Assembly (NCBI RefSeq): GCF_002079055.1
Contig: NC_047500.1
Span: forward strand, 186,001 to 250,000
DNA: 64,000 bases
Reading direction: 5' to 3'
Origin: Saccharomyces paradoxus
Taxonomy: Eukaryota; Ascomycota; Saccharomycetes; Saccharomycetales; Saccharomycetaceae
In this document: piece after piece, positions 18,283-30,032 of the stretch
Numbering within the stretch: the first letter of the stretch is position 1
Layout of the letters: every line of letters starts with the position of its first letter
Position numbers and translations under genes: made by a program
The notes under the pieces: generated by a model
Databases searched by the model: none
Told to the model about the DNA's origin: nothing
Seen by the model: only the letters and a program-made list of their open reading frames with translations

Positions 18283-21207
18283 ATGATGTTAGGAGAGCAT
18301 TTAATGAGCTGGTCTAAGACCGGTATTATTGCATACAGCGACTCACAATCGCCAAATGCTAATATTTGCCTCACGTTTTTGGAATCCATTAATGGAATAA
18401 ACTGGCGATTTCACACGCCGCAAAAATATGTCTTACATCCACAATTGCACGAATTCCAATACCCCGAAAATAGTAGCACTTCAAGCACTCATTCGACAAC
18501 GACTTCAGTCAACGGATCAACTACAGCTGCCGTAGGAACTACACCGAATTTTGGAGCGAACAGCAATAAGTCCGCTCCACAGTTCTTCTATAATATATCT
18601 TCCATTCACTGGAACAACTGGTTTAGTTTGCCAGGGGATATGTTAGCTGTATGTGATGAATTAGGTAACATGACCATGCTAATTACTGGACAACGCCCTG
18701 ATCGGGCCACTACATACGAAAAGCTGACGATGGTATTTCAAGATAATGTTTACAAAATCTATAACCACGTTATGCCCTTAAAACCCGTCGACAAGCTGAA
18801 ACCTATGAACATTGAAAGAAAGCAGACGAGGAAAGAATACAATACATCCATCCTTGAGTTTCGCTGGCTCACCTCTTCAAAGTCCGTAATCGTGTCTCAA
18901 TTCTGCGCATTTGACAGTAGTTCTAACACATATAGAAGCAGGGCTCAGCAAGTGCCTCCATATGGTGTGTATCATCCACCCTTCATAAAATATGCATGCT
19001 TGGCAATTAGGAAGAATGGTCAAATAGATTTTTGGTATCAATTTTCAAACTCAAAGGATCACAAAAAGATAACGTTACAGCTATTAAATACTTCAAACCA
19101 AAGATTCAAGGATCTTCAATGGCTCGAATTTGCTAGAATTACGCCTATGAATGATGATCAATGTATGTTGATAACGACGTATTCAAAACTATCTAAAACT
19201 ATTTCTTTCTACAAACTGCATGTTAATTGGAATCTTAACGCGACCAAGCCAAACGTCCTAAACGACCCATCCTTAAAAATACAGTTTATATTAAGCACCA
19301 CGCTGGATCCGACGGATGATGAAGGACACGTTTTGAAGCTAGAAAATCTGCATGTTGTATCTAAATCATCAATTGAGAAAGATTCGTCCCCAGAAATTTT
19401 AGTTTTGTACAATGTTTGCGGTACATCGAAATCATTGGTGAAAAGATACAGACTGGCTCCAACACAACTTTCAGCTGAATATTTAGTGATATTAAAATCA
19501 GATTTGAATATCGATCGAAATAACACCGCGAATCAAATATTTCAGTCACGCCGCTATAACCTTCGTCGCCACAGCGATATCCTCCTTGATAAAAAAGTCA
19601 CCCTGATAACTTCTGAGATGTTTGATGGATTCGTTTCATTTTACTTTGAGGATGGTACCATCGAATCCTATAATCAAAATGATTGGAAACTGGAGACTGA
19701 ACGACTTATAAGCCAGAGCCAATTAGGGAAATTCAAAAATATTATTGCATCCCCATTAAGCGCTGGATTCAATTATGGAAAGCTTCCTCTACCTCCATCG
19801 GTTGAATGGATGAAGGTTTCGCCATCTATGTGCGGGGTTATTGTTAAACAGTACAACAAAAAATGGCCACAGTTTTATGCTGCTGTTCAAGAAAACTACG
19901 CAGATCCTGAGAAGGATTCTATAAATGCTACAGCTCTAGCATTTGGATACGTGAAAAGTTTGCATAAGCAAATATCTGCTGAAGATTTGACGATCGCTGC
20001 GAAAACGCACATACTCAAGATTTCATCTCTGGATAAAAAAAGGGCCAAAGAATTTATTACGACGTTATTGAAAAGTTTATACGCGTTTTTCAACATTTCT
20101 CCTGATGCACCTAAGGAAATTATGGATAAGATAATTACAAGTAGGCCATTACAAAAGATTATGTTATTACAGTTGGAACTTGGCAGTTGCTTCTCGCAAG
20201 AAAACATTGAAGAAATGGCAAGAGTTATTCTTTACTTGAAAAATGTTTTGTTTGCATTCAATGGTGTGGCGAGAAATTTCCATTTCGCCATTGAACAAAT
20301 AAGCAACAATTCGAACCAACAACAAAACCCGAAATTATTCCAGACCATATTTTCGAAACAAGATCTCATTCACTCCTTGATTCCTGTTGCTAAATGGTTT
20401 GTCAAATTTGTTACTTATTTGACTCAAGAAATTTTAATCTTAATAAACGATCCCACAAACAAAGAATACACTCTAGTCCACGGGATATTTGGAGCCAAAA
20501 TGTCAAGGACTTTGATATTGTCTATTCTCAATGAAATCAAGAAAGTCACTCAAATAGTCGCAAAATTTCCAGAAACTTCATACCCAATTTTAAACGAGTC
20601 GTCAACTTTTTTGAAACTCGTTTTGTCCGAATCACCAGTGGATTTCGAAAAATTTGAAACATTTTTAGTTGATGTCAACAACAAATTTATTGCGTTGTGT
20701 GAACAACAGCCATCGCAAGAACGTGAATTTTCGCTGTTGGTGAAAGCTGAAATCCCTCCTGAATATGCCAAAGTGGGAGATTTCCTCCTGCAGTATGCTA
20801 ATAATGCAGTGATTTCCCATGCGAATGCAGCTGCGGTATATTTTGCAGATACCAGTGGCTTAAAAATTTCTAATTCAGAGTTTTTCAATCCTGAAATATT
20901 TCACTTATTACAACCTTTGGAAAAGGGATTAATTATTGATACCGATGAACTACCCATAAAAAATAGAACCTCCAAATCTTTTAGCAAATTATTGTACGAC
21001 GATGTAACCTGTGACAAACTGAGTATATTAGAAATATCAGATGGGAAACTTAAGAGATGTAGTAGGTGCGGTTCCGTCACTAGAGCAGGTAATGTAATAT
21101 CGAGTGATAAGACAATTGTACCCACTAGCATTCAAACTAAAAGATGGCCAACCATGTATACAAGACTGTGCATATGTTCGGGCATGCTTTTTGAGATGGA
21201 CGGCTAA
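18283..21207 (+). CDS. SIN4: Sin4/Med16, Mediator tail subunit
   Basis: Sin4 is the Med16 subunit of the RNA polymerase II Mediator tail module, with Med2, Med3, Med15 and Med5, and conveys activator and repressor signals. The 974-residue length equals S. cerevisiae. The N-terminal half (to about residue 530) fits the WD40-like propeller of Med16, with a Ser/Thr/Asn-rich loop at about 64-96. The C-terminal half is helical. A cysteine cluster close to the end (Cys926, Cys929, Cys963, Cys965) could bind zinc. The start at 18283 gives Met-Met-Leu; either Met would serve. Confidence 0.97.
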   Translation: MMLGEHLMSWSKTGIIAYSDSQSPNANICLTFLESINGINWRFHTPQKYVLHPQLHEFQYPENSSTSSTHSTTTSVNGSTTAAVGTTPNFGANSNKSAPQFFYNISSIHWNNWFSLPGDMLAVCDELGNMTMLITGQRPDRATTYEKLTMVFQDNVYKIYNHVMPLKPVDKLKPMNIERKQTRKEYNTSILEFRWLTSSKSVIVSQFCAFDSSSNTYRSRAQQVPPYGVYHPPFIKYACLAIRKNGQIDFWYQFSNSKDHKKITLQLLNTSNQRFKDLQWLEFARITPMNDDQCMLITTYSKLSKTISFYKLHVNWNLNATKPNVLNDPSLKIQFILSTTLDPTDDEGHVLKLENLHVVSKSSIEKDSSPEILVLYNVCGTSKSLVKRYRLAPTQLSAEYLVILKSDLNIDRNNTANQIFQSRRYNLRRHSDILLDKKVTLITSEMFDGFVSFYFEDGTIESYNQNDWKLETERLISQSQLGKFKNIIASPLSAGFNYGKLPLPPSVEWMKVSPSMCGVIVKQYNKKWPQFYAAVQENYADPEKDSINATALAFGYVKSLHKQISAEDLTIAAKTHILKISSLDKKRAKEFITTLLKSLYAFFNISPDAPKEIMDKIITSRPLQKIMLLQLELGSCFSQENIEEMARVILYLKNVLFAFNGVARNFHFAIEQISNNSNQQQNPKLFQTIFSKQDLIHSLIPVAKWFVKFVTYLTQEILILINDPTNKEYTLVHGIFGAKMSRTLILSILNEIKKVTQIVAKFPETSYPILNESSTFLKLVLSESPVDFEKFETFLVDVNNKFIALCEQQPSQEREFSLLVKAEIPPEYAKVGDFLLQYANNAVISHANAAAVYFADTSGLKISNSEFFNPEIFHLLQPLEKGLIIDTDELPIKNRTSKSFSKLLYDDVTCDKLSILEISDGKLKRCSRCGSVTRAGNVISSDKTIVPTSIQTKRWPTMYTRLCICSGMLFEMDG

Positions 21208-21587
21208 TTAGTAGCGTTATAGCATAGTTTGTATAGAATTGTATTAAACATTCACTTCTCGACCTAATAAAAAGAAAAGAGAGTGACAGTGTCTGGAATT
21301 TCTTTCTGTTCTTCTAGAATACAAAGGGTACACTTTTCTCTCGTACGGCATTTCTGTGCAGATGTCCTGATCTTCTTGGCAGCTAGTAAAAACTCCGTAG
21401 GCAAAAGGGGCATCGGAAAAACCTCTTCAAAAAAAAGGTTTTAGGCTCGAACGAGCCGGAGCAATAACGTTCCTTTGAAAAGGTAGCAAAAGTTATGCAA
21501 CCATTTCATATGGATCTACCCCTCAAGGGACTTGCCACCGGACCACTGCAGTTGTTTTGCATTCAACCACATATAAACTGATTGTGT
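21208..21587. promoter_or_regulatory. SIN4-YNL234W intergenic region with two stress-element cores
   Basis: Within this 380-bp gap, AGGGG at 21406-21410 and CCCCT at 21519-21523 match the Msn2/Msn4 STRE core. Five-base cores are common, so this is a weak prediction, though stress induction of this globin gene in S. cerevisiae is consistent with it. Confidence 0.35.
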
Positions 21588-22868
21588 ATGACAGAAGGAA
21601 AAATACTTCACTCGCAGTTGTTATTCAACAAGAATATGTGTGGCGGGAATGTTCACCATAAAAAACCGATGATGTACAACGTATCCCTGCCTTCCTACAA
21701 CAGCAGTAGTATAGGCCCACTCGATAACTTGAAAAATAACGAGAGAGCAGGCTCTCACGATCATTCCATGCGAAGTGAAATGTCATCTAAGAATTCCGGA
21801 AGCGAGTTTATGCCACAATCAATTTCACGCGCGGAAGGTAGCGTCTACCAGATGAAGATGGAAGGAGATGGCTCTCCAAATATGACAAGATTTGATTTTA
21901 AAGTTAATGCAAGAGATCTGCTGTTACTCCGAATGTCATGGGATATCCTCCTCAAGGAGTATTTAACACCTCAGGAACTAAAAGTTTTTCAGGCACTTTT
22001 ATATTCCAATAAAAATACTACTTCAACAGAAAGACCCTATTTAAATACTACTCTTGATGGTATGATTTCCAACACTATTGATCCTACCGTTAGACTACGT
22101 AAAAGTAAACAGAAGGATAATGACAGCAAAGTTGATACTGCGTTATTTTGTTCACAATTTTATGACAATTTGATTGCAATGGACCCCTTGTTGGAAGAAT
22201 ATTTTCCATCATTAAAACACCAAGCAGTTTCGTTCTGCAAGGTCCTTAATTCTGCTATTGACAACCTCGAAAATGTTCATGTTCTAGATGATTACATTGT
22301 GAAATTGGGAAAACGCCATTCCAGAATTCTCGGCATTAAAACCGTAGGATTCGAGGTGATGGGAAAAGCGTTCATGACTACATTACAAGACAGGTTTGGA
22401 TCTTTTCTCACATTAGAACTCAAGAATCTTTGGGGCCAGCTTTACTCATATTTGGCGAATTGTATGATTACCGCGGGGAAGGACCCAATGGAAAAAATTG
22501 AACCAGACTTTTCATACAATGGTGATTCTGTAGTCTTAAATTTTTCCATTCCTAAGCTTGCAAAGCATGATATAAGTACGATTAACAAGCTACAATTGGT
22601 GAAAACCAAAAACGCCATCATACCCGATAACTTAACACAAGTACCAACGAATAAAACTCGTTCGGAAATACTCCTGGAAAGTTCGTCCACCCAAATAAAA
22701 GGCGACCGTGCATTAACGCCACCAATTACGCCAAAGGGCTCTGGAAGTACAAAACCTAGTATTGGCAGCAGTACTGTCGTGGAAAGTACCACCAAGAAAA
22801 ATAGTTATGATGAAAAAATTTACTTATTACAAAAAACTGCTCAGCAGAAGAACTGCTCGATTATGTAA
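21588..22868 (+). CDS. Globin-domain haem protein (YNL234W orthologue) with CaaX-like C-terminus
   Basis: This is the orthologue of YNL234W, a haem-binding globin-like protein linked to stress and filamentous growth. From the ATG at 21588 it has 426 residues. An N-terminal Ser/Asn-rich extension of about 104 residues precedes a globin fold (about 105-300). Helix A ([15 protein letters not shown]) is separated from the rest by an insertion at about 140-182. His211 ([15 protein letters not shown]) fits distal E7 and His244 ([12 protein letters not shown]) fits proximal F8. A long polar tail follows, and the last four residues are CSIM, a prenylation-type CaaX motif. The haem ligands and lipidation are inferred from pattern. 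Confidence 0.92.
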   Translation: MTEGKILHSQLLFNKNMCGGNVHHKKPMMYNVSLPSYNSSSIGPLDNLKNNERAGSHDHSMRSEMSSKNSGSEFMPQSISRAEGSVYQMKMEGDGSPNMTRFDFKVNARDLLLLRMSWDILLKEYLTPQELKVFQALLYSNKNTTSTERPYLNTTLDGMISNTIDPTVRLRKSKQKDNDSKVDTALFCSQFYDNLIAMDPLLEEYFPSLKHQAVSFCKVLNSAIDNLENVHVLDDYIVKLGKRHSRILGIKTVGFEVMGKAFMTTLQDRFGSFLTLELKNLWGQLYSYLANCMITAGKDPMEKIEPDFSYNGDSVVLNFSIPKLAKHDISTINKLQLVKTKNAIIPDNLTQVPTNKTRSEILLESSSTQIKGDRALTPPITPKGSGSTKPSIGSSTVVESTTKKNSYDEKIYLLQKTAQQKNCSIM

Positions 22869-22942
22869 CTAGAACTGTGCCATTAAGTTTATAAATTCCC
22901 AGGTTATATTATATATTCTTTTAGATCAATGCCTGTTCTTTA

Positions 22943-22949
22943 TTACCCG
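22943..22949 (-). promoter_or_regulatory. Reb1 site upstream of BNI4
   Basis: TTACCCG (CGGGTAA on the other strand) is the core Reb1 consensus. It is about 330 bp before the BNI4 ATG and probably sets a nucleosome-free region. Confidence 0.6.
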
Positions 22950-22987
22950 CGAGATAATCTCTGTCTCAGATAGGCGCGTCAGCGAAA

Positions 22988-22993
22988 ACGCGT
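22988..22993 (+). promoter_or_regulatory. MCB element (ACGCGT) upstream of BNI4
   Basis: ACGCGT is embedded in a cluster that also has GCGCGTC at about 22975 and AGCGAAAA just before it. Together these resemble an SBF/MBF-responsive G1/S promoter, which would fit Bni4's role at the bud neck. Confidence 0.5.
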
Positions 22994-23274
22994 CAAGTCA
23001 ACTTCTCTCTTCTACCGTCCCGAGTATGAAAAATCATTTCAGATTTGAAGAAATCAGATTAGCTCTGTATCTTCTTTGGAACTAGACGTGTGATATTCTC
23101 CTACTTAGAGTTGTCGACTCAAGTTCATTTATTGATAGGGCTTTTGACTTTGCAAATAAACAACGGAAAAGGCGAGCCAAAGAAATTGACAGAGAAATCT
23201 CAACAACTAAAGTGCAAAAGCCGTACGAACAATTAGTCGTTAATAACAATATATCGCTACGCATTCAACAGGAT

Positions 23275-25968
23275 ATGTCGGATAGTGTCTCAGATTCAAA
23301 GTCTTCAGAACTTTTAAATTCTACTTTCTATTCGTCGACCTCAATAAACACACTTGATCATGCCAAAACCTTTAGAAATTCTCTGATATTGAAAGAGATT
23401 TCTGATCAGAGTCTAAATTCATCAATAAAGCCATGCGAGTCCATCCTTGACGGGGATGCAGATAGCTCGGTCTTGCGGCGGTCATTTGGAGACAGTACTG
23501 CCCGAGACTCAGAAGTACAAACGGTAAATATGACAACTTCTCCCTCTTTAAGTGCATTAGCTGATATTTTGAACGAAAGATCCAAATATGCTGATCAAAA
23601 AACTAGAAATGCACAAAATATTGAGCCTTCCATAATAGAAGAAGAAGAAGAAGAAGAAGAGCAAGACAAATCGATCAACTATAGCGAGGGTTTAACCGGG
23701 TCTAGACTGGGTGTACGAGAGGAAGCAAATGAAAACTTGGCGATGGCCTCTCCTAACCTTATTGACATCGACGGCTCCAATAGTATTCAAGTTGCTTCCT
23801 CAAGTTTACTCTCTTTTGATGAACCAGACTTCTTATCCACTCCTAGAATCACACCAAATCCTCAGGGACCGCGGGGCAAAGTTGATACACAACCTACCAT
23901 TCTCGAACAAGAGATCAGTTTACCAGTCAAGCTGGAGGACGAAGCTATCGTTCATTCTGGAACTAAGGACACGACAAATAGTATACCACCATTAAAAGAG
24001 AGTTCAAAACCTTCACCTCCTCCAAATAAATTACACCACCCAAAAGTTCGTTCAAACAAAGTGGAAGCGCGAAAGTATACTGATTCTTCTGCCCAAAGGA
24101 CTACTTCAGCGGGTTCTGTACTTGAAGATACTTCTGTGCATAAAAAGAAAAAGAGTATATTTTCGTTTCTCAAGAGGAAAGAACCAAAAGCAGCTATTAG
24201 TAATAATAGTATATTGAATGAAAAAAATAAAATGTCATCATCAAGTACTTTCTCGACGAATATCCAAACATCCTTAAAAACACCTGAAAAGCTAAAGAAG
24301 AAATCACATAGCAGCAGTAGCATTTTTAATTCCTTTCTTAAGGGAAAAATTGACACATCAGACTCACCTCGAAAGGAACCAATAAGGCAAAAAAAAAGAA
24401 CTCCAAAATCCAAAGGCAAAAAACAAGATATAGAACCAAGGATTGATACTGCATCAGTCTCATCCGCTGAATCACCTTTATTACGAAGAAACTACGACGA
24501 TACTGCTGTAAAAACAGATCACATAACAAAATCAGTTGATCAAAGAAAACCTACTCCTTTGAACATGGATCTCATATTGGGAGGCGATGAACACAAGATA
24601 AATAGCTCACTACAAGAACAGATAAGAAAAGACGATGATACCAAAAATGATCCTCAATTACCGACCAAGGATAACTTTTTATCACTGGACTACGAAGCTC
24701 CTTCACCAGCATTTTCGAAACACGATACAGGCGAGGTCCTCTTCCCCAAGTTTTTGGATAGTCATGAAGTTGATTCAATCGTTTCTTTAGAAAGGACAAG
24801 ATCTACGAAGTCCAACAAGAGAAGTTCGATGAACTCGCAACGAAGATCATTGACAGACACGCTGTCAATCAAAGCACATAGTGAGGGAATGTTTATCACT
24901 GAGGCATCTTCAGTGGTATTATCTACTCCGGACTTGACAAAGTCTCCTGCTAGTAGCATTTTGAAGAATGGAAGGTTCGAATACTCAGATAACTTCTCCA
25001 GAGAGTATTCTTATGAAGGGACTACGAATGAAGAACAAAACGACTTCTTAAACATCAGTAACGATAATGGCCCATCCAAAAAAGATGATATATTTTTAGA
25101 TTCCATTGAACAAAAATTCGACCAGTTGGTGATGGCTTCTGATGAAGAAAAAACCGAAGTTGAGAGGGATGTACCGAAGTCAAGAAAAGAATCTTTGAAG
25201 AAGGATTCTGAAAGTCAAAGCATTTATGCTGATGATGACAACGAGTTAATTTCAGATATAATGGAATTTGCGAGTTTTATAAATTTTGGTGACGATGATC
25301 TCAATCTAGATTTAGACTTAGGAAATACGACGACACCATATGCAGCAGAAACCGTTGAACTTGTTAACAGGGATGACACAAATATCTCTGGCGCTTTCAA
25401 CACAAGAAATAACAAAGAACCTGGTTACACAGGAAAAGATTCTCAGTCTTATCCTGCTGCTGAACAAGTTACTACGTACGAAGATGAGCATCAGGGTCAA
25501 TTCCTCACATGTGAACAAGATGGAAGCGGAATGAACGATAACGATTTTGAGAATGAAGATTTCAACAAACGCACAGAACTGCCCACAGAAGTCACCCCAA
25601 GAAATAATGCATATTTACCAGAATTCGAACCCAATAGGCCTGTTTCAATGTCTTTCAAAGGACTAAAAGCCCCGAGGATGAACACTTCTTTTATTGATTC
25701 CATGACGCCCGACTCTCCTGTAAAATCAGACATGACAAGTCTAGGTGACGTGGATGTAAACGGTAAAAACGAGCAAGGTGTTAGATTTTCGTCCCAGATA
25801 ATTCTTTACGATACTTATGGAGAATTTGAATATGACAGACATCCAGAAATCTCCACTTGCAACCAACTAACCCCCCAACTGGCTCAAATGATTAAGTTGG
25901 AGTTAAATGAATTGAAAAGCGCAATGGAAGTGCACGATGATTCACGATGTTACACACATTTCTACTAG
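23275..25968 (+). CDS. BNI4: Bni4, bud-neck scaffold targeting PP1 (Glc7) and chitin synthase III
   Basis: Bni4 tethers chitin synthase III (via Skt5/Chs4) and the Glc7 phosphatase to septins at the mother-bud neck, so a chitin ring forms. The 897-residue protein is mostly disordered: Ser-, Asp- and Lys-rich with an eight-residue Glu run from a GAA repeat (about residue 122) and several basic patches (KKKKSIFSFLKRKEP). The conserved C-terminus contains the PP1-docking sequence VRF (Val836-Phe838, RVxF class) followed by DTYGEFEYDRHPE. The ATG at 23275 (MSDSVSDSKSS) matches the known N-terminus; the open frame before it has no ATG. Confidence 0.96.
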   Translation: MSDSVSDSKSSELLNSTFYSSTSINTLDHAKTFRNSLILKEISDQSLNSSIKPCESILDGDADSSVLRRSFGDSTARDSEVQTVNMTTSPSLSALADILNERSKYADQKTRNAQNIEPSIIEEEEEEEEQDKSINYSEGLTGSRLGVREEANENLAMASPNLIDIDGSNSIQVASSSLLSFDEPDFLSTPRITPNPQGPRGKVDTQPTILEQEISLPVKLEDEAIVHSGTKDTTNSIPPLKESSKPSPPPNKLHHPKVRSNKVEARKYTDSSAQRTTSAGSVLEDTSVHKKKKSIFSFLKRKEPKAAISNNSILNEKNKMSSSSTFSTNIQTSLKTPEKLKKKSHSSSSIFNSFLKGKIDTSDSPRKEPIRQKKRTPKSKGKKQDIEPRIDTASVSSAESPLLRRNYDDTAVKTDHITKSVDQRKPTPLNMDLILGGDEHKINSSLQEQIRKDDDTKNDPQLPTKDNFLSLDYEAPSPAFSKHDTGEVLFPKFLDSHEVDSIVSLERTRSTKSNKRSSMNSQRRSLTDTLSIKAHSEGMFITEASSVVLSTPDLTKSPASSILKNGRFEYSDNFSREYSYEGTTNEEQNDFLNISNDNGPSKKDDIFLDSIEQKFDQLVMASDEEKTEVERDVPKSRKESLKKDSESQSIYADDDNELISDIMEFASFINFGDDDLNLDLDLGNTTTPYAAETVELVNRDDTNISGAFNTRNNKEPGYTGKDSQSYPAAEQVTTYEDEHQGQFLTCEQDGSGMNDNDFENEDFNKRTELPTEVTPRNNAYLPEFEPNRPVSMSFKGLKAPRMNTSFIDSMTPDSPVKSDMTSLGDVDVNGKNEQGVRFSSQIILYDTYGEFEYDRHPEISTCNQLTPQLAQMIKLELNELKSAMEVHDDSRCYTHFY

Positions 25969-26311
25969 TGTAGAAAATTAAGAGAAATGAAGACGAATCA
26001 AATCATACATATCAAGACATTCTAATTTTTATAAACTTATAATTTATTGCAAGAAGTTTACGCTGCGCCTGCCTACGTTTACTAAATTCATCCTGTACGG
26101 CATAGCTTTTAAAATATTATATTTATTACCCGTATTTGTCACGTGAAGTAAAAATTTCCAAAAAACACTGGAAAAAGAAAAAAAAAGATCCGGAATTCAC
26201 TGATGATGAGCTTGCTTATATTAGCATAATGAACAAACCAGTTATATATTAACGATCACTTGGTTTTTTTTTTTGAATTATTGAATAGTTCAATACATAG
26301 GGAGTACTATA
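25969..26311. other. BNI4-CSL4 intergenic region
   Basis: This 343-bp region carries the BNI4 3' end and a dense CSL4 promoter, described in the motif-cluster entry. A T-tract (26264-26273) precedes the CSL4 start by about 40 bp. Confidence 0.5.
26126..26212 (+). promoter_or_regulatory. CSL4 promoter cluster: Reb1, CACGTG, RRPE and PAC
   Basis: Four recognised motifs occur within 90 bp: TTACCCG (Reb1) at 26126-26132, CACGTG (Cbf1/Pho4-type E-box) at 26140-26145, AAAAATTT (RRPE core) at 26150-26157, and GATGAGCT (PAC core) at 26205-26212. PAC plus RRPE is the usual signature of rRNA-processing genes, which suits an exosome subunit. Confidence 0.6.
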
Positions 26312-27190
26312 ATGGCATACAATTTTCAATTTCCAGAAATAGCTTATCCAGGCAAACTAATATGCCCACAATACAGTACAGAAAATAAAGATGGCGAAGA
26401 TATAATTTTCAATTATGTGTCCGGTCCGGGGACTAAACTACTACAATACGAGCACAATGGAAGTACTCTAGAAGCTATAACTGCTACATTAGTTGGGACA
26501 GTGAGGTGCGAAGAAGAGAGAAACACTGATGAGGAAGAAGAACGTGAAGCCACTGATCAATCTACAGAAGAAGAAAAATCAGTAGATGCATCACCTAGTG
26601 ATGTGACAAGAAGAATTGTAAAATATATCCGGGTTTCCGTGGTTCCCGGGACAGGAAATGATTGTAAAGCCGGTAAATATGCCAATAATGACTTTGCCAA
26701 TAACCTACCGAAAGAAGGTGACATTGTATTGACCAGAGTGACAAGACTTTCGTTACAGCGAGCCAATGTCGAGATTTTAGCTGTAGAAGACAAACCATCT
26801 CCAATTGATAGTGGTGTTGGTAGTAATGGGACGGGGATAGTTGCCGCTGGTGGCGGTTCTGGAGCAGCTACATTCTCTGTCTCTCAAGCATCATCAGATT
26901 TAGGTGAGACATTTAGAGGTATAATCAGGTCTCAGGATGTGCGGTCCACTGACAGAGATCGTGTGAAGGTGATAGAATGTTTCAAGCCGGGAGATATTGT
27001 TAGGGCGCAAGTTTTATCATTAGGTGATGGTACCAACTATTATTTGACCACTGCAAGAAATGACCTTGGAGTAGTGTTTGCCAGAGCGGCTAACGGTGCT
27101 GGTGGATTGATGTATGCTACAGACTGGCAAATGATGACTTCACCAGCTACAGGCACAACAGAGAAACGCAAATGTGCAAAACCTTTTTAA
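26312..27190 (+). CDS. CSL4: Csl4, S1-domain cap subunit of the RNA exosome
   Basis: Csl4 (Ski4) is one of three RNA-binding cap proteins on the exosome ring and takes part in 3'-5' RNA processing and decay in nucleus and cytoplasm. It has 292 residues, as in S. cerevisiae. An N-terminal domain beginning [14 protein letters not shown] is followed by an acidic Glu-rich loop (about 72-95). An S1/OB-like core comes next (about 130-250), containing [20 protein letters not shown] and [17 protein letters not shown], with a Gly/Ala-rich insertion. A C-terminal tail with a single Cys replaces the zinc ribbon found in archaeal Csl4. PDR16 converges, with 187 bp between stops. Confidence 0.96.
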   Translation: MAYNFQFPEIAYPGKLICPQYSTENKDGEDIIFNYVSGPGTKLLQYEHNGSTLEAITATLVGTVRCEEERNTDEEEEREATDQSTEEEKSVDASPSDVTRRIVKYIRVSVVPGTGNDCKAGKYANNDFANNLPKEGDIVLTRVTRLSLQRANVEILAVEDKPSPIDSGVGSNGTGIVAAGGGSGAATFSVSQASSDLGETFRGIIRSQDVRSTDRDRVKVIECFKPGDIVRAQVLSLGDGTNYYLTTARNDLGVVFARAANGAGGLMYATDWQMMTSPATGTTEKRKCAKPF

Positions 27191-27377
27191 TAAATAAGGG
27201 CTTATCTAAAGTGCATATACACGTGTATACTGATTTAAAAGAGGACACGGGCTTCTCCCCCTTTGGATTGCACTACTAGATGGTTAGGAGATTGGAGCGG
27301 GAACGTATCAAACTTTTCATTCTCTTTTATTTATTATATATTATCGTGCATTATCATTATCTATCTAAACTTGCTTT

Positions 27378-28886
<1,509 letters not shown>

Positions 28887-30032
28887 CTATTTCCGTGGCT
28901 CGTAGATGTACGGACGGGTAGTAGGTGCGGTTGCGGTCACGTGTGGGAAAGTATCTCCGTCAGATCCGGCATTTCGTACGAAAATTCCGGACTTCTTCTT
29001 CTTATGGCCCTTTGGTACGGTATTTACGGTGACACTTGGCATTGAAGTTACAATATCTTTGTGGGGATAAGGATGAGGATGAGGTTGTGTAGGGTGATCG
29101 TCGGTGATCGGTGTTGGATGGAGTCGGGAAGCTGCAGCGTTTGCCTTCGGTGCTGGCCTCAACAGTGCAGGTTTTTTGCGAACGAGAAAGATTGACGGTG
29201 ATTCGGATCTTCTCTTCTTCACCGGCGTGATGGGCTGTGGGATGTCTTTCTTCTCTACTGTGAGGTTGTCTATTTGACGATTTACCGTAACAGGTTCCGC
29301 TTTGATTGGCACTGAGCCTCTCTTGAGGGTGGATGATTGTCCTCCCGCTTTGCCACCAAAGGCCACACGCTGTGCATGCCTTTTTGCAATGTTGAACCCA
29401 CCGTCTTTGAAATGCTTCAGTCTGGACTCGTGGTCTTTCAGAGATTTCATGTATAGTTGCGAATGGGCTTCGTTGTCCAGCCTTGTAGTTTTTTTGGTGT
29501 TCCGCTTTTTAAAGTAAACAGTGTGGTCAACCACTATGGTTTGCTTTTTTTCTCTTTCTTGCTGTAATTTTTGCATTTCCAGTCGTAATCTTTCTGCGCT
29601 TTCCTCTTGTTTCTTTTCCACTTCTCGCTGGTACTTTGAGTATAACATTCTGTATGGTATTCGGTACTTGTTGTTTCGGATGTCTTTGACGACTGATTGA
29701 CGTACGCAGGACTTCAACAAGTCCTGGTCTGACCGGTAACGTTCTATGTCGTTTTCCTTTACGAAATCAAAGTAATATTTGCAAATAGTGTCTCTCTTAG
29801 ATACAAACTGTTCGTGTACATTAGTCGGGAAATCTTGTTTCAGGAATCCTAACCATAGTTCATCATCGTCAAATATCAGTAATACGTTGCTTTTCTCAAG
29901 TCTCAATAATTGCGGTATTTTAACTTTCTGCAGTATCCTTTTCAATAAGTGATAGGGGACGTTACTCACAGATTGTATGTTGGAATGATTTCTCATCAAT
30001 GAGATTTCACATAGTGTTTGTAAACTTTTCAT
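28887..30032 (-). CDS. ELA1: Ela1, elongin A-like F-box protein
   Basis: Ela1 pairs with Elc1 and Cul3 in a ubiquitin ligase that acts on stalled, ubiquitinated RNA polymerase II (Rpb1) after DNA damage. The 381-residue frame begins [15 protein letters not shown]. The N-terminal 100 residues hold the elongin BC-box/F-box-like segment ([20 protein letters not shown]), with conserved acidic and aromatic residues ([11 protein letters not shown]). A charged helical region follows (about 140-210). The C-terminal 150 residues are Pro/Thr/Lys-rich and low in complexity, including [12 protein letters not shown], and this part looks fast-evolving. The start is the first Met of the frame. Assignment rests on the N-terminus and gene order. 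Confidence 0.93.
   Translation of the reverse strand: MKSLQTLCEISLMRNHSNIQSVSNVPYHLLKRILQKVKIPQLLRLEKSNVLLIFDDDELWLGFLKQDFPTNVHEQFVSKRDTICKYYFDFVKENDIERYRSDQDLLKSCVRQSVVKDIRNNKYRIPYRMLYSKYQREVEKKQEESAERLRLEMQKLQQEREKKQTIVVDHTVYFKKRNTKKTTRLDNEAHSQLYMKSLKDHESRLKHFKDGGFNIAKRHAQRVAFGGKAGGQSSTLKRGSVPIKAEPVTVNRQIDNLTVEKKDIPQPITPVKKRRSESPSIFLVRKKPALLRPAPKANAAASRLHPTPITDDHPTQPHPHPYPHKDIVTSMPSVTVNTVPKGHKKKKSGIFVRNAGSDGDTFPHVTATAPTTRPYIYEPRK

Larger units (their letters stand above)
22869..23274. other. YNL234W-BNI4 intergenic region
   Basis: This 406-bp region contains the Reb1 and MCB motifs listed separately. The BNI4 frame remains open upstream of the start to 23212 but without an ATG. Confidence 0.5.
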
